Shown in pieces: positions 40,092-46,399 of a stretch of DNA of 64,000 nt (position 1 is its first letter; the number at the start of each line of letters is the position of its first letter). The notes under the pieces are model-generated. The model did not search any database and was not told where the DNA came from. It saw only the letters and a program-made list of their open reading frames with translations. The position numbers were made by a program, and so were the translations under genes. This DNA is from Cristatella mucedo (taxonomy: Eukaryota > Bryozoa > Phylactolaemata > Cristatellidae): positions 3,726,501 through 3,790,500 of the forward strand of contig WPIO01000023.1 of NCBI GenBank assembly GCA_009760855.2, in the 5' to 3' direction.

Positions 40092-43000
40092 TTAAATCCA
40101 GTAAGACGTACTCGTTATTATATAGAAATAGACTCTATAGCTTTCAAGCAGTGAAACAAGAGGAAGTAAAGAAACTGCCTTCAGGAAATGGAATCTTTTT
40201 CGATTTCACTGGCCACCTGTTACAGGCCATAACGATGCAAGAAGATCCCTACTTTTTGCTCGCACAAATAGACACGGTAGGAGAAGGAAATGTGCGTAGT
40301 GGATCTCAAGCTGGTCAAGAACATGTGCTGAACAGAATGAGAGAAGAAGTAAATCAGACGAGGAAAAGAAAGAGCCAATTTACCAATGCGTTGTCGTAAC
40401 AACTACATCTATTTGCATGTCTTTTCTGTAGCCACCCAGAAATCAGATTATGGCACCAAACTACGCCGTTGGAGAGCATAGGAATTGGAACAACATATGC
40501 AAACAACTTTAGGTTATACGAAAATGCAAAAAAGATGGCCATCGTTAAAGCCAACCCAGCCCTAAAACTTCGACTGAAAAGTGTGATTCGTACTAGCTGG
40601 TTCAACAGTCTCGTTTGTATAGCAACAGAAGAGCCTTTACGGCTATCACCACCGCTTGCAGCGGCGATAAAGGATCGCCCACCACAGGATTTGAACCCAC
40701 GACCTCGAGGCAGAGGTCGTGAAAAGCAACTACCTTACCTAGTGAGCCATTCGTAGGTTTGTCTAATTAAATAAAAACCACATTTGCATGCTGATCCTGT
40801 GCATGTCACCCCTAACCATGTTATTCATTTTGTTTGTTTATCAAGCATAATATTACTCACCTTTCAGTTGCATTTCCCTTTGCAGCAAATGTAAAGCACC
40901 TAGATGGAGATTGAGTTCTCTGAGGGCGCTTTATCAAGTACATTATTATTATTATTAAATGTTCTAAAGCTTGACTAAAATAAGCAATATCACAGGTCAT
41001 CCTTTCGAATTTTTCAACTTTCATTAGGCATAACCACCCTACTCCAGGTTGGTATATTGATAAGGAGTCAAGTGTTGAAAACTTCATGCCTCGAAGGATT
41101 GCGAGATGGAATCAGATTGCTTGAGCGCCTTTTAATAAGGTTGACTGCAAAGTCTCACTTCTCACGCTGGTCCGACTTCTTAATTTCGTTTTTAAAGCCC
41201 TCATTGTAACGATATTGGCATTCAAATAGTTCAACAGGCTGGAAGATCCTGCTAGTTTAATGTAAAGCGCCTAGAGAGAGAGAGAGATTAAGTTCTCTGA
41301 GGGCGCTTTATCAAGTGAATTATTATTATTATTATTATTGTGTCCTTCGTGCACTAGTCTGTTCCAATAGCTGAATGGCAGTAGGGTGGTCTGTACAACC
41401 TATTGCCACAATCTATACTTTAACAAGTTCCAAAGTCCTTCGTGCACTAGTCTGTTCCAATAGCTGAATGGCAGTAGGGTGGTCTGTGCAAGCTATTGCC
41501 ACAATCTATACTTTAACAAGTTCTAAAGCATAGTATTGGCCACATGCCTTGCTGGAACTTTATGTAGCCTGTGTTTGTTGTTCAGAGATCACAGCTATAG
41601 TAGCATATCTTTGAATCTCTTTGTTGTATGGTTATTTTGGAGTCCTTGTTAAGCAGAGAAAGGAGTCACGAGGACAAAATAAAGAGAAAATTCTGTTAAA
41701 AACTGAGTATATTTCTGACAACTATCATGTATATTGTAAGAGAAAAGGATCCAAACGCATACTTGATGCCTCACTCTGCGCACCTGAGTCGGGATGAGAT
41801 TAGACGCCTGGGATCAGGGTAGGTTTGTAATCAGTCTATTTATAGTTAACACTATCTAAATTAATATTTTGTCAAAAATCTCCAAAAAACGGTAGAACAT
41901 ATGCCGTTTCCTAGTGTAAATGCCCATCGCACTTAGCCCAGAGGTACGATGCTTGGTTAGAGTCAATCTGAAGGCCATCATGTATTCCTTACTGGAAGCA
42001 ATGTGATAGCCACTATTCAAATGACATATAAGTGAAGCTGTTGAATCGACTGCCCTTTTACTTTTTACATGGCACACAGCTAATTCGCACGACCTTATTC
42101 ACAGCTAATGTGCTGTCATCTGGAGCACTGCTGGAAAGCGTTGATGCAATGTAATGTATCTTTGCTGTAACTTCACAAAGCCACAAGGACTAAGTGGATG
42201 TTATGCAGGCGAGTTTTTTGTAGCGCACTCAAAGCCTAAGAGGCTTTGGGTGCACATACAGTAGCCAACAAACTTCATCTCACACAACCAAGAGAAAGTG
42301 AGAAGCATAGTGAGCCTGGAGGGTAGGCGAGAAAGTGATTAGCATGTACGTAATAGCTCCGGGGTGTTGGAAGGAATATATTACTGTCGGCAGCAGGAGA
42401 TTAGATTTAGCCACTTAAGAATTTTGAGAGCGAGTTCCATAGTCTAGGACCTGCAGCAGAGTTGCAGCTGTTGCCACCGTTCTGTAGGGAAGAAATGGAG
42501 TTGCTAATTTATTGTATAAAGAGGACCTGAGGGCATGAGGGGGCTGAAACTGTTGCAGCAGTTCAGCTTGGTATGAAGGAGCCAAGCTACGGCATGCCTT
42601 GTTGGTTACAGTTAACAAAACTGAAAATACATGTAGACCGACGAAGCAACACTTCATGCATTTGTTATTGCACTGTTGGGCCAGGAGGCTGTCTTTTTCT
42701 ACCGTCTTGCCTGCACTCATTGCTAGCAACAGTGGGGCAAATGTAGTTTGGGAATTTTAGCCAGACTCTACATCTTTGGCCAATGGCTCCTGTCGTAACT
42801 AGTAGGGGTAGCATGTCCCTGTTATCCGTGCGCTGCAGCTGTTAGGCAGCCGTTTAATGAAACCTGCCCCTATGTAGTGGGGGGGGCTACGTTCGGAGGT
42901 TGACTAATGAATTGTTGATGTCGCCTCCCCGTTACTACTTCAGACTATAGGGTAATGCTATTGAATAGTTGCACGTCTCGACAACTGCAATGTAGGATTG

Positions 43001-43305
43001 TATAAAGGGACTCGCTTTGCTGTGTAGCAATGGACATGGCAGAAGCATCCATCTTTTGGGCTCAGTGCCTTCTCACTTATGAAGTAACCCGTGCCATTGT
43101 CATATTTTGGTGTGGTGGTCACGATTGCTTTTCTGTTGATAGCACAAAGTCTCAAGAAACACCGACGAGCAAGCGAGTGACTTCAAACTTTCCCATTGAT
43201 TTTGATGCTCTACTGAACCACTTTAATAGCATACAACAATTGCACAGGGATGCAAAGAGGCGAGCGCATGCAACGAACCTGCGAGGCCTAAAGGAAACAG
43301 CATAA
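6750..43305 (+). CDS. VAC14: VAC14, PIKfyve complex scaffold (15 exons, complete)
   Basis: VAC14 is a HEAT-repeat scaffold that oligomerises and holds the lipid kinase PIKfyve (Fab1) and the phosphatase FIG4 (Sac3) on endosome and lysosome membranes, controlling PI(3,5)P2. Joined exons: 6750-6850, 9768-9918, 14719-14886, 18565-18735, 19267-19376, 19556-19665, 19842-20088, 25634-25883, 30959-31024, 36800-37014, 37188-37362, 37597-37715, 37863-37942, 39414-39612, 43143-43305. They sum to 2325 bases, 774 codons plus TAA, and every junction keeps frame; human VAC14 has 782 residues. Landmarks conserved with VAC14 as I know it: [12 protein letters not shown] at the N terminus, [71 protein letters not shown] and [12 protein letters not shown]. 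Residues up to about 350 are the HEAT/Fab1-binding half; about 530-710 are the FIG4-binding region. The 353-395 linker is Gly/Ser-rich and diverged, so the exon 8 acceptor is the least certain junction. The gene is intact. Confidence 0.97.
6851..9021. other. VAC14 intron 1, first part
   Basis: Intronic sequence with a (GT)n array at 8384-8413 and a run of C at about 8589-8602. No other recognisable feature. Confidence 0.6.
9022..9553. mobile_element. Non-autonomous hAT element (532 bp) with TIRs and 8-bp TSD
   Basis: The left end CAGAGCCCTCAACTCGG and the reverse complement of the right end, CAGGGCCCTCAATTGC, form terminal inverted repeats. Flanking octamers GTAAGCAG (9014-9021) and GCAAACAG (9554-9561) match at 6 of 8 bases, the two differences being transitions, as expected for an aged hAT target-site duplication. 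Subterminal (TACCCA)n at 9038-9074 and inverted (TGGGTA)n at 9431-9449 are typical of one group of hAT elements. No transposase remains; an internal open frame near 9290-9450 is not recognisable. Confidence 0.78.
9768..9918 (+). CDS. VAC14: VAC14 exon 2
   Basis: Acceptor TTTTAG at 9762-9767 and donor AAG|GTAAGT. Encodes the segment ending [16 protein letters not shown], the conserved start of the VAC14 HEAT/Fab1-binding region. Confidence 0.95.
10058..12570 (+). mobile_element. CR1/L2-group LINE, family A, inactive, in intron 2
   Basis: The remnant starts inside the endonuclease domain (a decayed D-F-N-I-H-V-D motif near 10065) and runs through reverse transcriptase. Recognisable blocks: [19 protein letters not shown] (about 11120-11175), [14 protein letters not shown] (11230-11275), [14 protein letters not shown] (11315-11365), [17 protein letters not shown] (11505-11555), the catalytic box as FYTDD (11600-11615) where YADD is usual, and a C-terminal RNase-H-less tail reading [14 protein letters not shown]. 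It is broken by frameshifts near 11270 and 11790 and by a TAG at 11424-11426 at a normally Trp position. The 5' end is truncated, as usual for LINEs. It lies in sense orientation within VAC14 intron 2 and lacks the ATT-repeat tail of family B. Confidence 0.93.
12571..14718. other. VAC14 intron 2, distal part; pyrimidine-rich tract
   Basis: No gene is recognised. From about 13975 to 14520 the plus strand is strongly C/T-rich (TCC, CTC and TTC runs) without a strict repeat unit. The acceptor-side tract TTTTTTCTCCCCCCAG precedes exon 3. Confidence 0.6.
14719..14886 (+). CDS. VAC14: VAC14 exon 3
   Basis: Acceptor CCCCCCAG and donor AAG|GTACCG; 56 whole codons. Contains [17 protein letters not shown] and [13 protein letters not shown], among the best conserved VAC14 blocks. 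Confidence 0.96.
15651..15840. mobile_element. SPIN-like hAT MITE (190 bp) with 8-bp TSD, intron 3
   Basis: It begins CAGCAGTTCTCAAC and ends GTTGAGAACCACTG (perfect inverted ends apart from one base). Flanking octamers CACTAGGG (15643-15650) and CCCTAGGG (15841-15848) differ at one base, the hAT target duplication. The interior matches, by memory, SPIN (SPACE INVADERS) and related Charlie-type MITEs: GTGGGTCGCGACCCC, CACAGGGGTCGCC, AAGACCATCGGAAAACA and GGAACTGTATTAAAAGGTC. Confidence 0.88.
16082..16164 (+). repeat. (CA)n microsatellite
   Basis: About 41 uninterrupted CA units in VAC14 intron 3. Confidence 0.98.
16274..16351 (+). repeat. (CT)n microsatellite
   Basis: About 38 CT units with one CC interruption near 16331, 110 bases after the CA array. 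Confidence 0.97.
17765..17930 (-). mobile_element. tRNA-derived SINE, family 1
   Basis: Read on the minus strand: tRNA-like head with TCTTAGCCCAGGG (A-box-like) and GCGGGTTCGAGTCC (B box), a body with GTGGGCGATC, then AGGCTGTTGAATTAGC at the 3' end. The rest of intron 3 from 16352 holds nothing else I recognise. Confidence 0.82.
18565..18735 (+). CDS. VAC14: VAC14 exon 4
   Basis: Acceptor TTTTTTTTAG and donor TGG|GTGAGT; 57 codons with [17 protein letters not shown] and [13 protein letters not shown], collinear with vertebrate VAC14. Confidence 0.96.
19267..19376 (+). CDS. VAC14: VAC14 exon 5
   Basis: Acceptor CATTAG and donor CA|GTGAGT. Encodes [19 protein letters not shown] and [10 protein letters not shown]; leaves two bases of a split codon. 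Confidence 0.94.
19556..19665 (+). CDS. VAC14: VAC14 exon 6
   Basis: Acceptor GGCCAG and donor AAAG|GTGCGC. Encodes [12 protein letters not shown] and [15 protein letters not shown], at the position of the family's LGEFLKEIK and MANILVIHCQ segments. Confidence 0.93.
19842..20088 (+). CDS. VAC14: VAC14 exon 7
   Basis: Acceptor TATTGCAG and donor CAG|GTAAAT. Encodes [38 protein letters not shown] and LMKL, then 20 low-complexity linker residues. The C-terminal end of the exon is set by frame agreement with exon 8. Confidence 0.9.
20263..20340 (+). repeat. (CT)n microsatellite
   Basis: About 39 CT units, 175 bases downstream of exon 7 and abutting a SINE. Confidence 0.97.
20350..20525 (+). mobile_element. 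tRNA-derived SINE, family 1
   Basis: Forward copy with A-box-like head, B box (GTGAGTTCGAATCC at 20405-20418), body, and GGCTGCTGAATCAGCTATTATTATT tail split over 20500-20525. Confidence 0.85.
20530..22440 (-). pseudogene. Decayed copy of a multi-copy uncharacterised invertebrate gene
   Basis: Reading the minus strand in shifting frames gives fragments in the order of a protein family I know as uncharacterised and highly repeated in Hydra, aphid and other invertebrate genomes. Fragments: [10 protein letters not shown] (about 22345-22375), a [15 protein letters not shown] stretch (22080-22140), [20 protein letters not shown] (about 21680-21740), [20 protein letters not shown] (about 21370-21430), [18 protein letters not shown] (about 21095-21150) and ENIGAYS (about 21030). 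Many frameshifts and stops make it dead. A SINE has inserted at 21464-21600 exactly between the codons for an Asn pair and the VKWEPLV block. The function of the family is unknown to me; multi-copy status suggests mobile-element origin. It lies antisense in VAC14 intron 7. Confidence 0.72.
21464..21600 (-). mobile_element. tRNA-derived SINE, family 2, nested in the pseudogene
   Basis: Head reads (minus strand) GCTGGTTTGGTCTAGCGGTT, with B-box-like GGGCTCGAGCCCC and tail AATAGAGATTAAGTTCTCTT. Pseudogene sequence continues in register on both sides. Confidence 0.87.
22438..22600 (+). mobile_element. tRNA-derived SINE, family 1
   Basis: GGCCGGAATAGCCCTGGAGG head, B box GTGGGTTCGAATCC, end GAGGCTGTTAAATCAGC followed by a TTTA-rich tail to about 22620. 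Confidence 0.85.
22621..23129. other. Intron 7 spacer, nothing recognised
   Basis: AT-rich sequence with no repeat or coding signal I can name. Confidence 0.4.
23130..23470 (-). mobile_element. L2-like LINE (family B), 3' end fragment
   Basis: Minus-strand 3' end: starts at the ATT-repeat tail (23130-23145), passes through the AAAGTGCC...TTCTCATAG hairpin region and the CACATAAGCA / ACCCAC 3' UTR segments, and fades around 23470. The following 23471-23930 holds nothing recognised. Confidence 0.75.
23930..24190 (+). mobile_element. L2-like LINE (family B), 3' end fragment
   Basis: Forward copy of the 3' UTR (GTCCCTGTGATTCGTTCTTT, TGACCCTGTGCATGTCACCC) ending with the structured tail TAAAGCGCC...GGCGCTTTA at 24119-24160 and (ATT)n to 24189. 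Confidence 0.88.
24360..24490 (+). mobile_element. tRNA-derived SINE, family 2, well-preserved copy
   Basis: CCGAGCTGGTTTGGTCTAGC head, B-box-like GGGCTCGAGCCCC at 24411-24423, tail AAGCGCCTGAATAGAGATT and GGGGCGCTATATAAATG. It is the best forward copy for comparison with the L2 tail. Confidence 0.9.
24590..25165 (-). mobile_element. Tc1-like transposon remnant split by a SINE
   Basis: The minus strand encodes [11 protein letters not shown] (24744-24776), the DDE-domain block of Tc1/mariner transposases, followed by LRVRVL-type sequence to about 24600. On the other side of a SINE, about 25040-25160, a decayed V-W-G-Y block occurs, which precedes the WPSQ block in Tc1 proteins. Both ends are decayed, so no inverted repeats can be set. 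Confidence 0.72.
24840..24990 (-). mobile_element. tRNA-derived SINE, family 1, inside the Tc1 remnant
   Basis: Minus-strand copy with B box GTGGGTTCGAGTCC, head GGTCTTTGCCTAGG and end AGGCTGCTGAATCAGC. Confidence 0.86.
25634..25883 (+). CDS. VAC14: VAC14 exon 8
   Basis: Donor AGG|GTGAGT. The acceptor is placed at TTGTAG (25628-25633) because it restores the codon left open by exon 7; other in-phase AGs lie a few codons downstream. Encodes a Gly/Ser linker with a six-Gly run, then [15 protein letters not shown] and [13 protein letters not shown], the counterpart of human LDGIVQVLN and TRIAVLKWLYHLY. An extra small exon upstream cannot be excluded. Confidence 0.87.
27655..27775 (+). mobile_element. 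L2-like LINE (family B) 3' tail
   Basis: GTTTCCTTTGCAGCAAATGT, the AAAGCACC...GTACTTTA hairpin and a (TTA)n tail. Confidence 0.82.
29764..29992 (+). repeat. Interrupted (CT)n arrays
   Basis: Pure CT at about 29764-29812 and 29950-29973 with CT-rich sequence between and after, all pyrimidine-rich on the VAC14 sense strand. Confidence 0.92.
30959..31024 (+). CDS. VAC14: VAC14 exon 9
   Basis: Acceptor ATTTGCAG and donor GAG|GTATGT; 22 codons encoding [14 protein letters not shown], matching the family's FPILLQTLSDESDE. Confidence 0.95.
31025..34424. other. VAC14 intron 9, first part
   Basis: A 21-bp minisatellite lies at 33500-33590. No other recognisable content. Confidence 0.6.
33500..33590 (+). 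repeat. 21-bp tandem minisatellite, 4.3 copies
   Basis: Units of GCTCACGGCATTTGCTGTATT and close variants, alternating GGCTGTGTA and TGCTGTATT endings. Confidence 0.95.
34425..36620 (-). mobile_element. L2-like LINE (family B), 5'-truncated and decayed
   Basis: From the (AAT)n tail at about 34425 the minus strand runs through 3' UTR and into reverse-transcriptase pieces: [20 protein letters not shown] (about 34870-34935), [17 protein letters not shown] (about 35050-35100), [13 protein letters not shown] (about 35570-35610), [14 protein letters not shown] (about 35745-35785) and [17 protein letters not shown] (about 35960-36010). Further upstream, [16 protein letters not shown] lies at about 36480-36530. 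The two upstream parts are separated by a plus-strand L2 end at 36088-36432. Confidence 0.9.
36088..36432 (+). mobile_element. L2-like LINE 3' end nested in an opposite-strand L2
   Basis: It begins in the last codons of ORF2 (CACAACATCCCCTGA) and carries the complete 3' UTR, the hairpin tail and a (TTA)n tail. Comparison with the uninterrupted copy near 62480-62510 shows the host L2 sequence resuming on both sides. Confidence 0.88.
36800..37014 (+). CDS. VAC14: VAC14 exon 10
   Basis: Acceptor GATACAG and donor ACG|GTGCGA. Encodes [16 protein letters not shown] and, after a shorter linker than in human, [10 protein letters not shown] and RGAFIIR. Confidence 0.94.
37188..37362 (+). CDS. VAC14: VAC14 exon 11
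   Basis: Acceptor TGTCTCAG and donor CAG|GTTACC. Encodes [20 protein letters not shown] and ELRNLLKD, very close to human VAC14; start of the FIG4-binding region. Confidence 0.96.
37597..37715 (+). CDS. VAC14: VAC14 exon 12
   Basis: Acceptor CTCTGCAG and donor GTT|GTATCC. Encodes [20 protein letters not shown], nearly identical to the human segment; spacing from exon 11 matches human exactly. Confidence 0.96.
37863..37942 (+). CDS. VAC14: VAC14 exon 13
   Basis: Acceptor CTACCAG and donor ATCT|GTAAGT. Encodes [20 protein letters not shown]. Confidence 0.95.
37982..38031 (+). repeat. (CT)n microsatellite
   Basis: About 25 CT units starting 40 bases after exon 13. Confidence 0.96.
38640..39135 (+). 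mobile_element. Tc1-like transposon remnant, intron 13
   Basis: Plus-strand fragments read [14 protein letters not shown] (about 38808-38853) and, in another frame, [12 protein letters not shown] (38881-38916), the two consecutive blocks of the Tc1 DDE domain. A further out-of-frame stretch to about 39100 resembles the C terminus. Frameshifts and a TAA at 38854 make it inactive. It differs from the intron 7 Tc1 in sequence and strand. Confidence 0.78.
39414..39612 (+). CDS. VAC14: VAC14 exon 14
   Basis: Acceptor CATTGCAG and donor CAG|GTGAGT. Encodes [22 protein letters not shown] and RLQCVP, then a Ser/His-rich linker. Confidence 0.95.
39980..40600 (+). pseudogene. Unrecognised ORF remnant, possibly with a 36-nt intron
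   Basis: An open frame runs from 39980 through a (GA)n array (Glu-Arg repeats) and then through non-repetitive, protein-like sequence: [20 protein letters not shown] (about 40195-40255), [20 protein letters not shown] (40267-40326), and a Lys/Arg-rich stretch. It stops at TAA 40397-40399. In the same frame coding-like sequence resumes: [17 protein letters not shown] (from 40435) and [19 protein letters not shown] (about 40514-40570), until a SINE begins at 40600. The 36 bases at 40396-40431 begin GTAACA and end in a pyrimidine tract plus TAG, so they could be a tiny intron; a simple nonsense mutation explains the stop equally well. I do not recognise the protein. Bounded by a microsatellite and a SINE in VAC14 intron 14, sense strand. 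Confidence 0.45.
40052..40089 (+). repeat. (GA)n microsatellite
   Basis: About 19 GA units inside the unrecognised open frame. Confidence 0.96.
40600..40755 (-). mobile_element. tRNA-derived SINE, family 1
   Basis: Minus-strand copy; end TAGCTGGTTCAACAG complement at 40600, body GGCGATAAAGGATCGCCC, B box at about 40688-40702. Confidence 0.83.
40775..40955 (+). mobile_element. L2-like LINE (family B) 3' end
   Basis: TGCATGCTGATCCTGTGCATG, AAAGCACC...GGCGCTTTA hairpin and an ATT tail, directly downstream of the SINE. Confidence 0.86.
41262..41340 (+). mobile_element. L2-like LINE 3' tail only
   Basis: TAAAGCGCC...GGCGCTTTATCAAGTG with an expanded AGAGAGAG loop, then (ATT)n. Confidence 0.82.
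41342..41527 (+). repeat. 93-bp tandem duplication
   Basis: Copies at 41342-41434 and 41435-41527 differ at only a few bases (for example TGTACAACC versus TGTGCAAGC). It begins directly after the (ATT)n tail of the preceding LINE fragment. Confidence 0.93.
42365..42745 (-). mobile_element. CR1/L2-group LINE, family A, ORF2 end fragment
   Basis: The minus strand reads [20 protein letters not shown] (about 42540-42600) and a decayed LWNS-like C terminus, aligning with the same segment of the intron 2 LINE. Confidence 0.8.
43143..43305 (+). CDS. VAC14: VAC14 exon 15 (terminal)
   Basis: Acceptor TGTTGATAG restores the codon left by exon 14. Encodes [17 protein letters not shown], matching the family's IDYAELLQHFEKVQNKH, then a basic tail ending LKETA and TAA. 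The human C-terminal PDZ-ligand-like tail is not present. Confidence 0.94.
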
Positions 43306-45669
43306 AGTGCTTGCTGCTGCTCTTTCATCGTGCTCCATTCTGATCAATGTGGATTCACATTGATCGTACTTATTGGTCAGGTGACGACACCTTGTTGCAG
43401 CACATGTTGAAGTGGCCAAGTTATGGCCTATTTTTGCCTGACGTTGCTGTTGTTTGTCACGCTCTAGTGTAATCGGCACGTGAAAGATCAGCACAGCTAT
43501 CTGCTATCGGCGATCAGCTACTGATTTGCTCGATGTAATGACACCCCAATCATTGTTCTTGAAGCGTGGTCCACACTATTTATGTGAAAGGGCTTATTGC
43601 CTCACTATTGTATCATCATTATTGAAAGTCACTGTTAGTACTTAGTTTTATTTCTCCTTGTCGGTAACCTGCAGTGCCTAGGTAGTTGCTGGCATCTACA
43701 TTTGGCATCAACTGCCACGAGCCTTTGTTTACGTGCTGTACAACAGCACAATCGCCTAACTTTGATTGTATTGGTTGAACAAACGATAGATGAAAGTCAT
43801 TTGTTTGCATTTTCTGTCAAAAATAGGTGAGATCACTTGGATCTATCCGGGCATTGCAGGATACCAGAAGGACGTTGCTCCTTATCGCCGTTGTTAAATG
43901 CTAGCAACACTGATTTCATGCTGACCCACTCCTCTGTGCATTTATTTGCCCGTGGGTTTGTAAAGCCAGTTTTGGTACTGGCTCCTTCTGCGGCTTGTAT
44001 GGGGCAAAGCCAGCGACGTTAGACGTTCTGTGATATATCTGTTACTGTTAGCCCATCGATTAATACAAAGTGCATTTTATCCCGAGTTGATGCTGCATAG
44101 AAAGGAGCCGCTCTGCTTCCTACTTGTGCTTCGTGAAGCTTGGCTAGGGAGACGATATGCTGCAGTATTTTGAAGCTGCTTCTACTGTTTTCTCGTATTC
44201 AATACGTGTTTAATGGTGGCTGCATGCTCAACGAAAGGGAGGGTGCTAGAAGCTGACCATGGGCATCAAATCAGCAGCATGCCGATTTGCACGTTTCTGT
44301 GTTTCGCCTGTTTCCTGGGTGACAAGAAGGAGTTCTCACGTTCTTCCTCTGTGGCTGTCGTAACGACCAAGTGCACTTTGCACTCGTACCGCTAGCTTGT
44401 GCTTTGCTGGCAGTGAAGCACAAGCTAGCACCGATCTTAGCACTGCTTTCAGCGATAATAGCAGATAGATAGGGAAAGCAGTCGCGCAAAGATTGCGACG
44501 AACGTTAGTCCTGCAAGTGTAGTGCTACGATCACCAATGAACGATGAGTCAGGGCCATTGCATGTGCAACAGCTGTAGACGTGCTGGTTTTCGTCCTGCC
44601 AAGTAGAAGCGTCTGCTTGATGCATAATCTGGCGCAGGGCTTCGCAGAATTAGCAAAACCGCCTATAATTGTTCGTTGCTTTTCTTTTGGGAGTTGAGCC
44701 TGAACACGGCTGCTGAGGATAATCCTGCTGGTATCCGACTATCCGACAGCTTATAGAAAGAGCCAGAATCCATGTGGATACCTCCACGAAGCCGTCGAAC
44801 GCTTGCAGAAAGCCAGGCGAATCCTTGCTAGCTCGGTCTATAATGTGTACGAGTTTGCTGGCTAGGTTGGCTGCTGTCGCCTTCGCTGCTTCACGGTCCT
44901 TGCTCTACAAGGAATCCATGGGTGTTTTTGTTTGCTCGATGTCTCAGCGGTGATACGCAAAGGAGCATGCAGTGCCGTCGTCGTGGGCATAACAATGGGA
45001 TCTCCTTTGTGCACAGCTATGTCAAGCTGATTTGGCTCATCGCGCAGAAGCTCAGCTCTAGCCTAAAATCAGACAGATTAGTTAGTGGCACAGTGGGAAC
45101 TTGTAGCTACAGGAACTGTAGTAGAGCATTGGTAGAACATATTGGTGTGTGTTTCTTTACGAGTGTCGTACTTAGTAAATCGTACTCTGTATGGAAATGC
45201 TTGAGATATCGTCTTCTTTCCGTCAGCTAATCATGAGTGGTGCTAAAACTTGACGTACACGCTGATGGTGCTAAAACTTGACGTACACGCTGACAAACAT
45301 TGACATTTGCTCCTCAACAGTTCTCATGCATGGTAGACTCTAACGCCGTGTGCAGAGGCAGGATGTCCGATCGGCCAGCCTTCTATTGACTTCATAATAA
45401 TTATTGTAATAAAAATCACAATAAGAACTAATAACTTGATATTATAACTGAATAATAACAAGGTAACTGAATAATAACTGAACACCGAATCTCTCTAGGC
45501 ACTGTACATATGCTGGATTGGAAGTCTGCAAATTGGCTAGAAGGTTCGACGTGGAGCTGATGAGGTATAGGGAGATTACAGTAGTGTATGTAAGGGCATG
45601 CATTGCACTGAAGCAAAGGAAGCTAGATCTAGAATAATAACGCTTGCAGAAATACATATATGTGCGCGC
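43306..45669. other. Downstream flank of VAC14, no gene recognised
   Basis: The 3' UTR must begin here, but I find no AATAAA in the first 900 bases. A minus-strand frame at about 44657-44905 is open for some 83 codons without known motifs. A 28-bp direct duplication lies at 45238-45293. AT-rich sequence at 45390-45480. Confidence 0.5.
45238..45293 (+). repeat. 28-bp direct tandem duplication
   Basis: TGGTGCTAAAACTTGACGTA plus ACACGCTGA occurs twice back to back without differences. Confidence 0.95.
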
Positions 45670-45805
45670 TTTCGTGTGTCACTTATATAGCGCCCTAAGA
45701 GAATCTAATCGCTATACAAGCCCTTTGCACATGCTGCACAGTTCGAGCCCACAAACCGTTAAGTCGTTAAAGGAGACCGCACCGCTGAGCCAAACCAGGG
45801 CGGCG
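45670..45805 (-). mobile_element. tRNA-derived SINE, family 2, diverged
   Basis: Minus strand: GGTTTGGCTCAGCGGTGCGG head and tail AGATTCTCTTAGGGCGCTAT. Confidence 0.74.
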
Positions 45806-45954
45806 TTGGATTTGTAGAGTGGTGGAGTACCTGAGCTAAATCGACACTGCATTCAGGTCCAAGATGTAAACGTGACCAGCTGATTGTATCGTCCACTGTC
45901 GAAGGAGTTACTTCCATGCTGTTCAGACGAACGATTAAAGAAGTAATTTGAGTC

Positions 45955-46110
45955 TTAGCCCTGGGGTGAGGTGCTTGCTCTTCACGGCCAAGGTCGCGGT
46001 CTCGATTCCTGTAGCAGGCGATCCCTTATTGGCTTCTGCTAGCGGTGGAGATAACCAGTAAGGCACTTCTGTCGCTATACAAATGAGGCTGTTGAAAAAG
46101 CCACATTTAA
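45955..46110 (+). mobile_element. tRNA-derived SINE, family 1
   Basis: GTCTTAGCCCTGGGGTGAGG head, B-box-like GCGGTCTCGATTCC, body GGCGATCCCTTATTGG, end AGGCTGTTGAAAAAGC. Confidence 0.83.
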
Positions 46111-46399
46111 AAAAATGTAAAGCAGAAGTGGCAGCAGGCTGGAGTGGACTTAACTACTCACGCGTACGGATGCTCTATAATACTGTAACCGCGAAAGCGA
46201 AATTCCACGGCGTCGTCGACATTGTTGGTAGCAGTTGGGAGCGACGCCATTCCCGCAGTAGATATTAAGATATAGTGCAGTACTGGGGGGGGGGGGAGAA
46301 GGCGGCCAAGTCGAGACGGGGCGGAGACTTCTGCTTTCGCTGTGCATACAGTGCAGGATGGCAGACGGAGTTCTGCTTAGCCCGTTCAATCAATGATGT

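Noticed and set aside
44657-44905. Minus-strand open stretch of about 83 codons downstream of VAC14
   Set aside because: Looks mildly protein-like but has no start, no motif and no clear splice sites.
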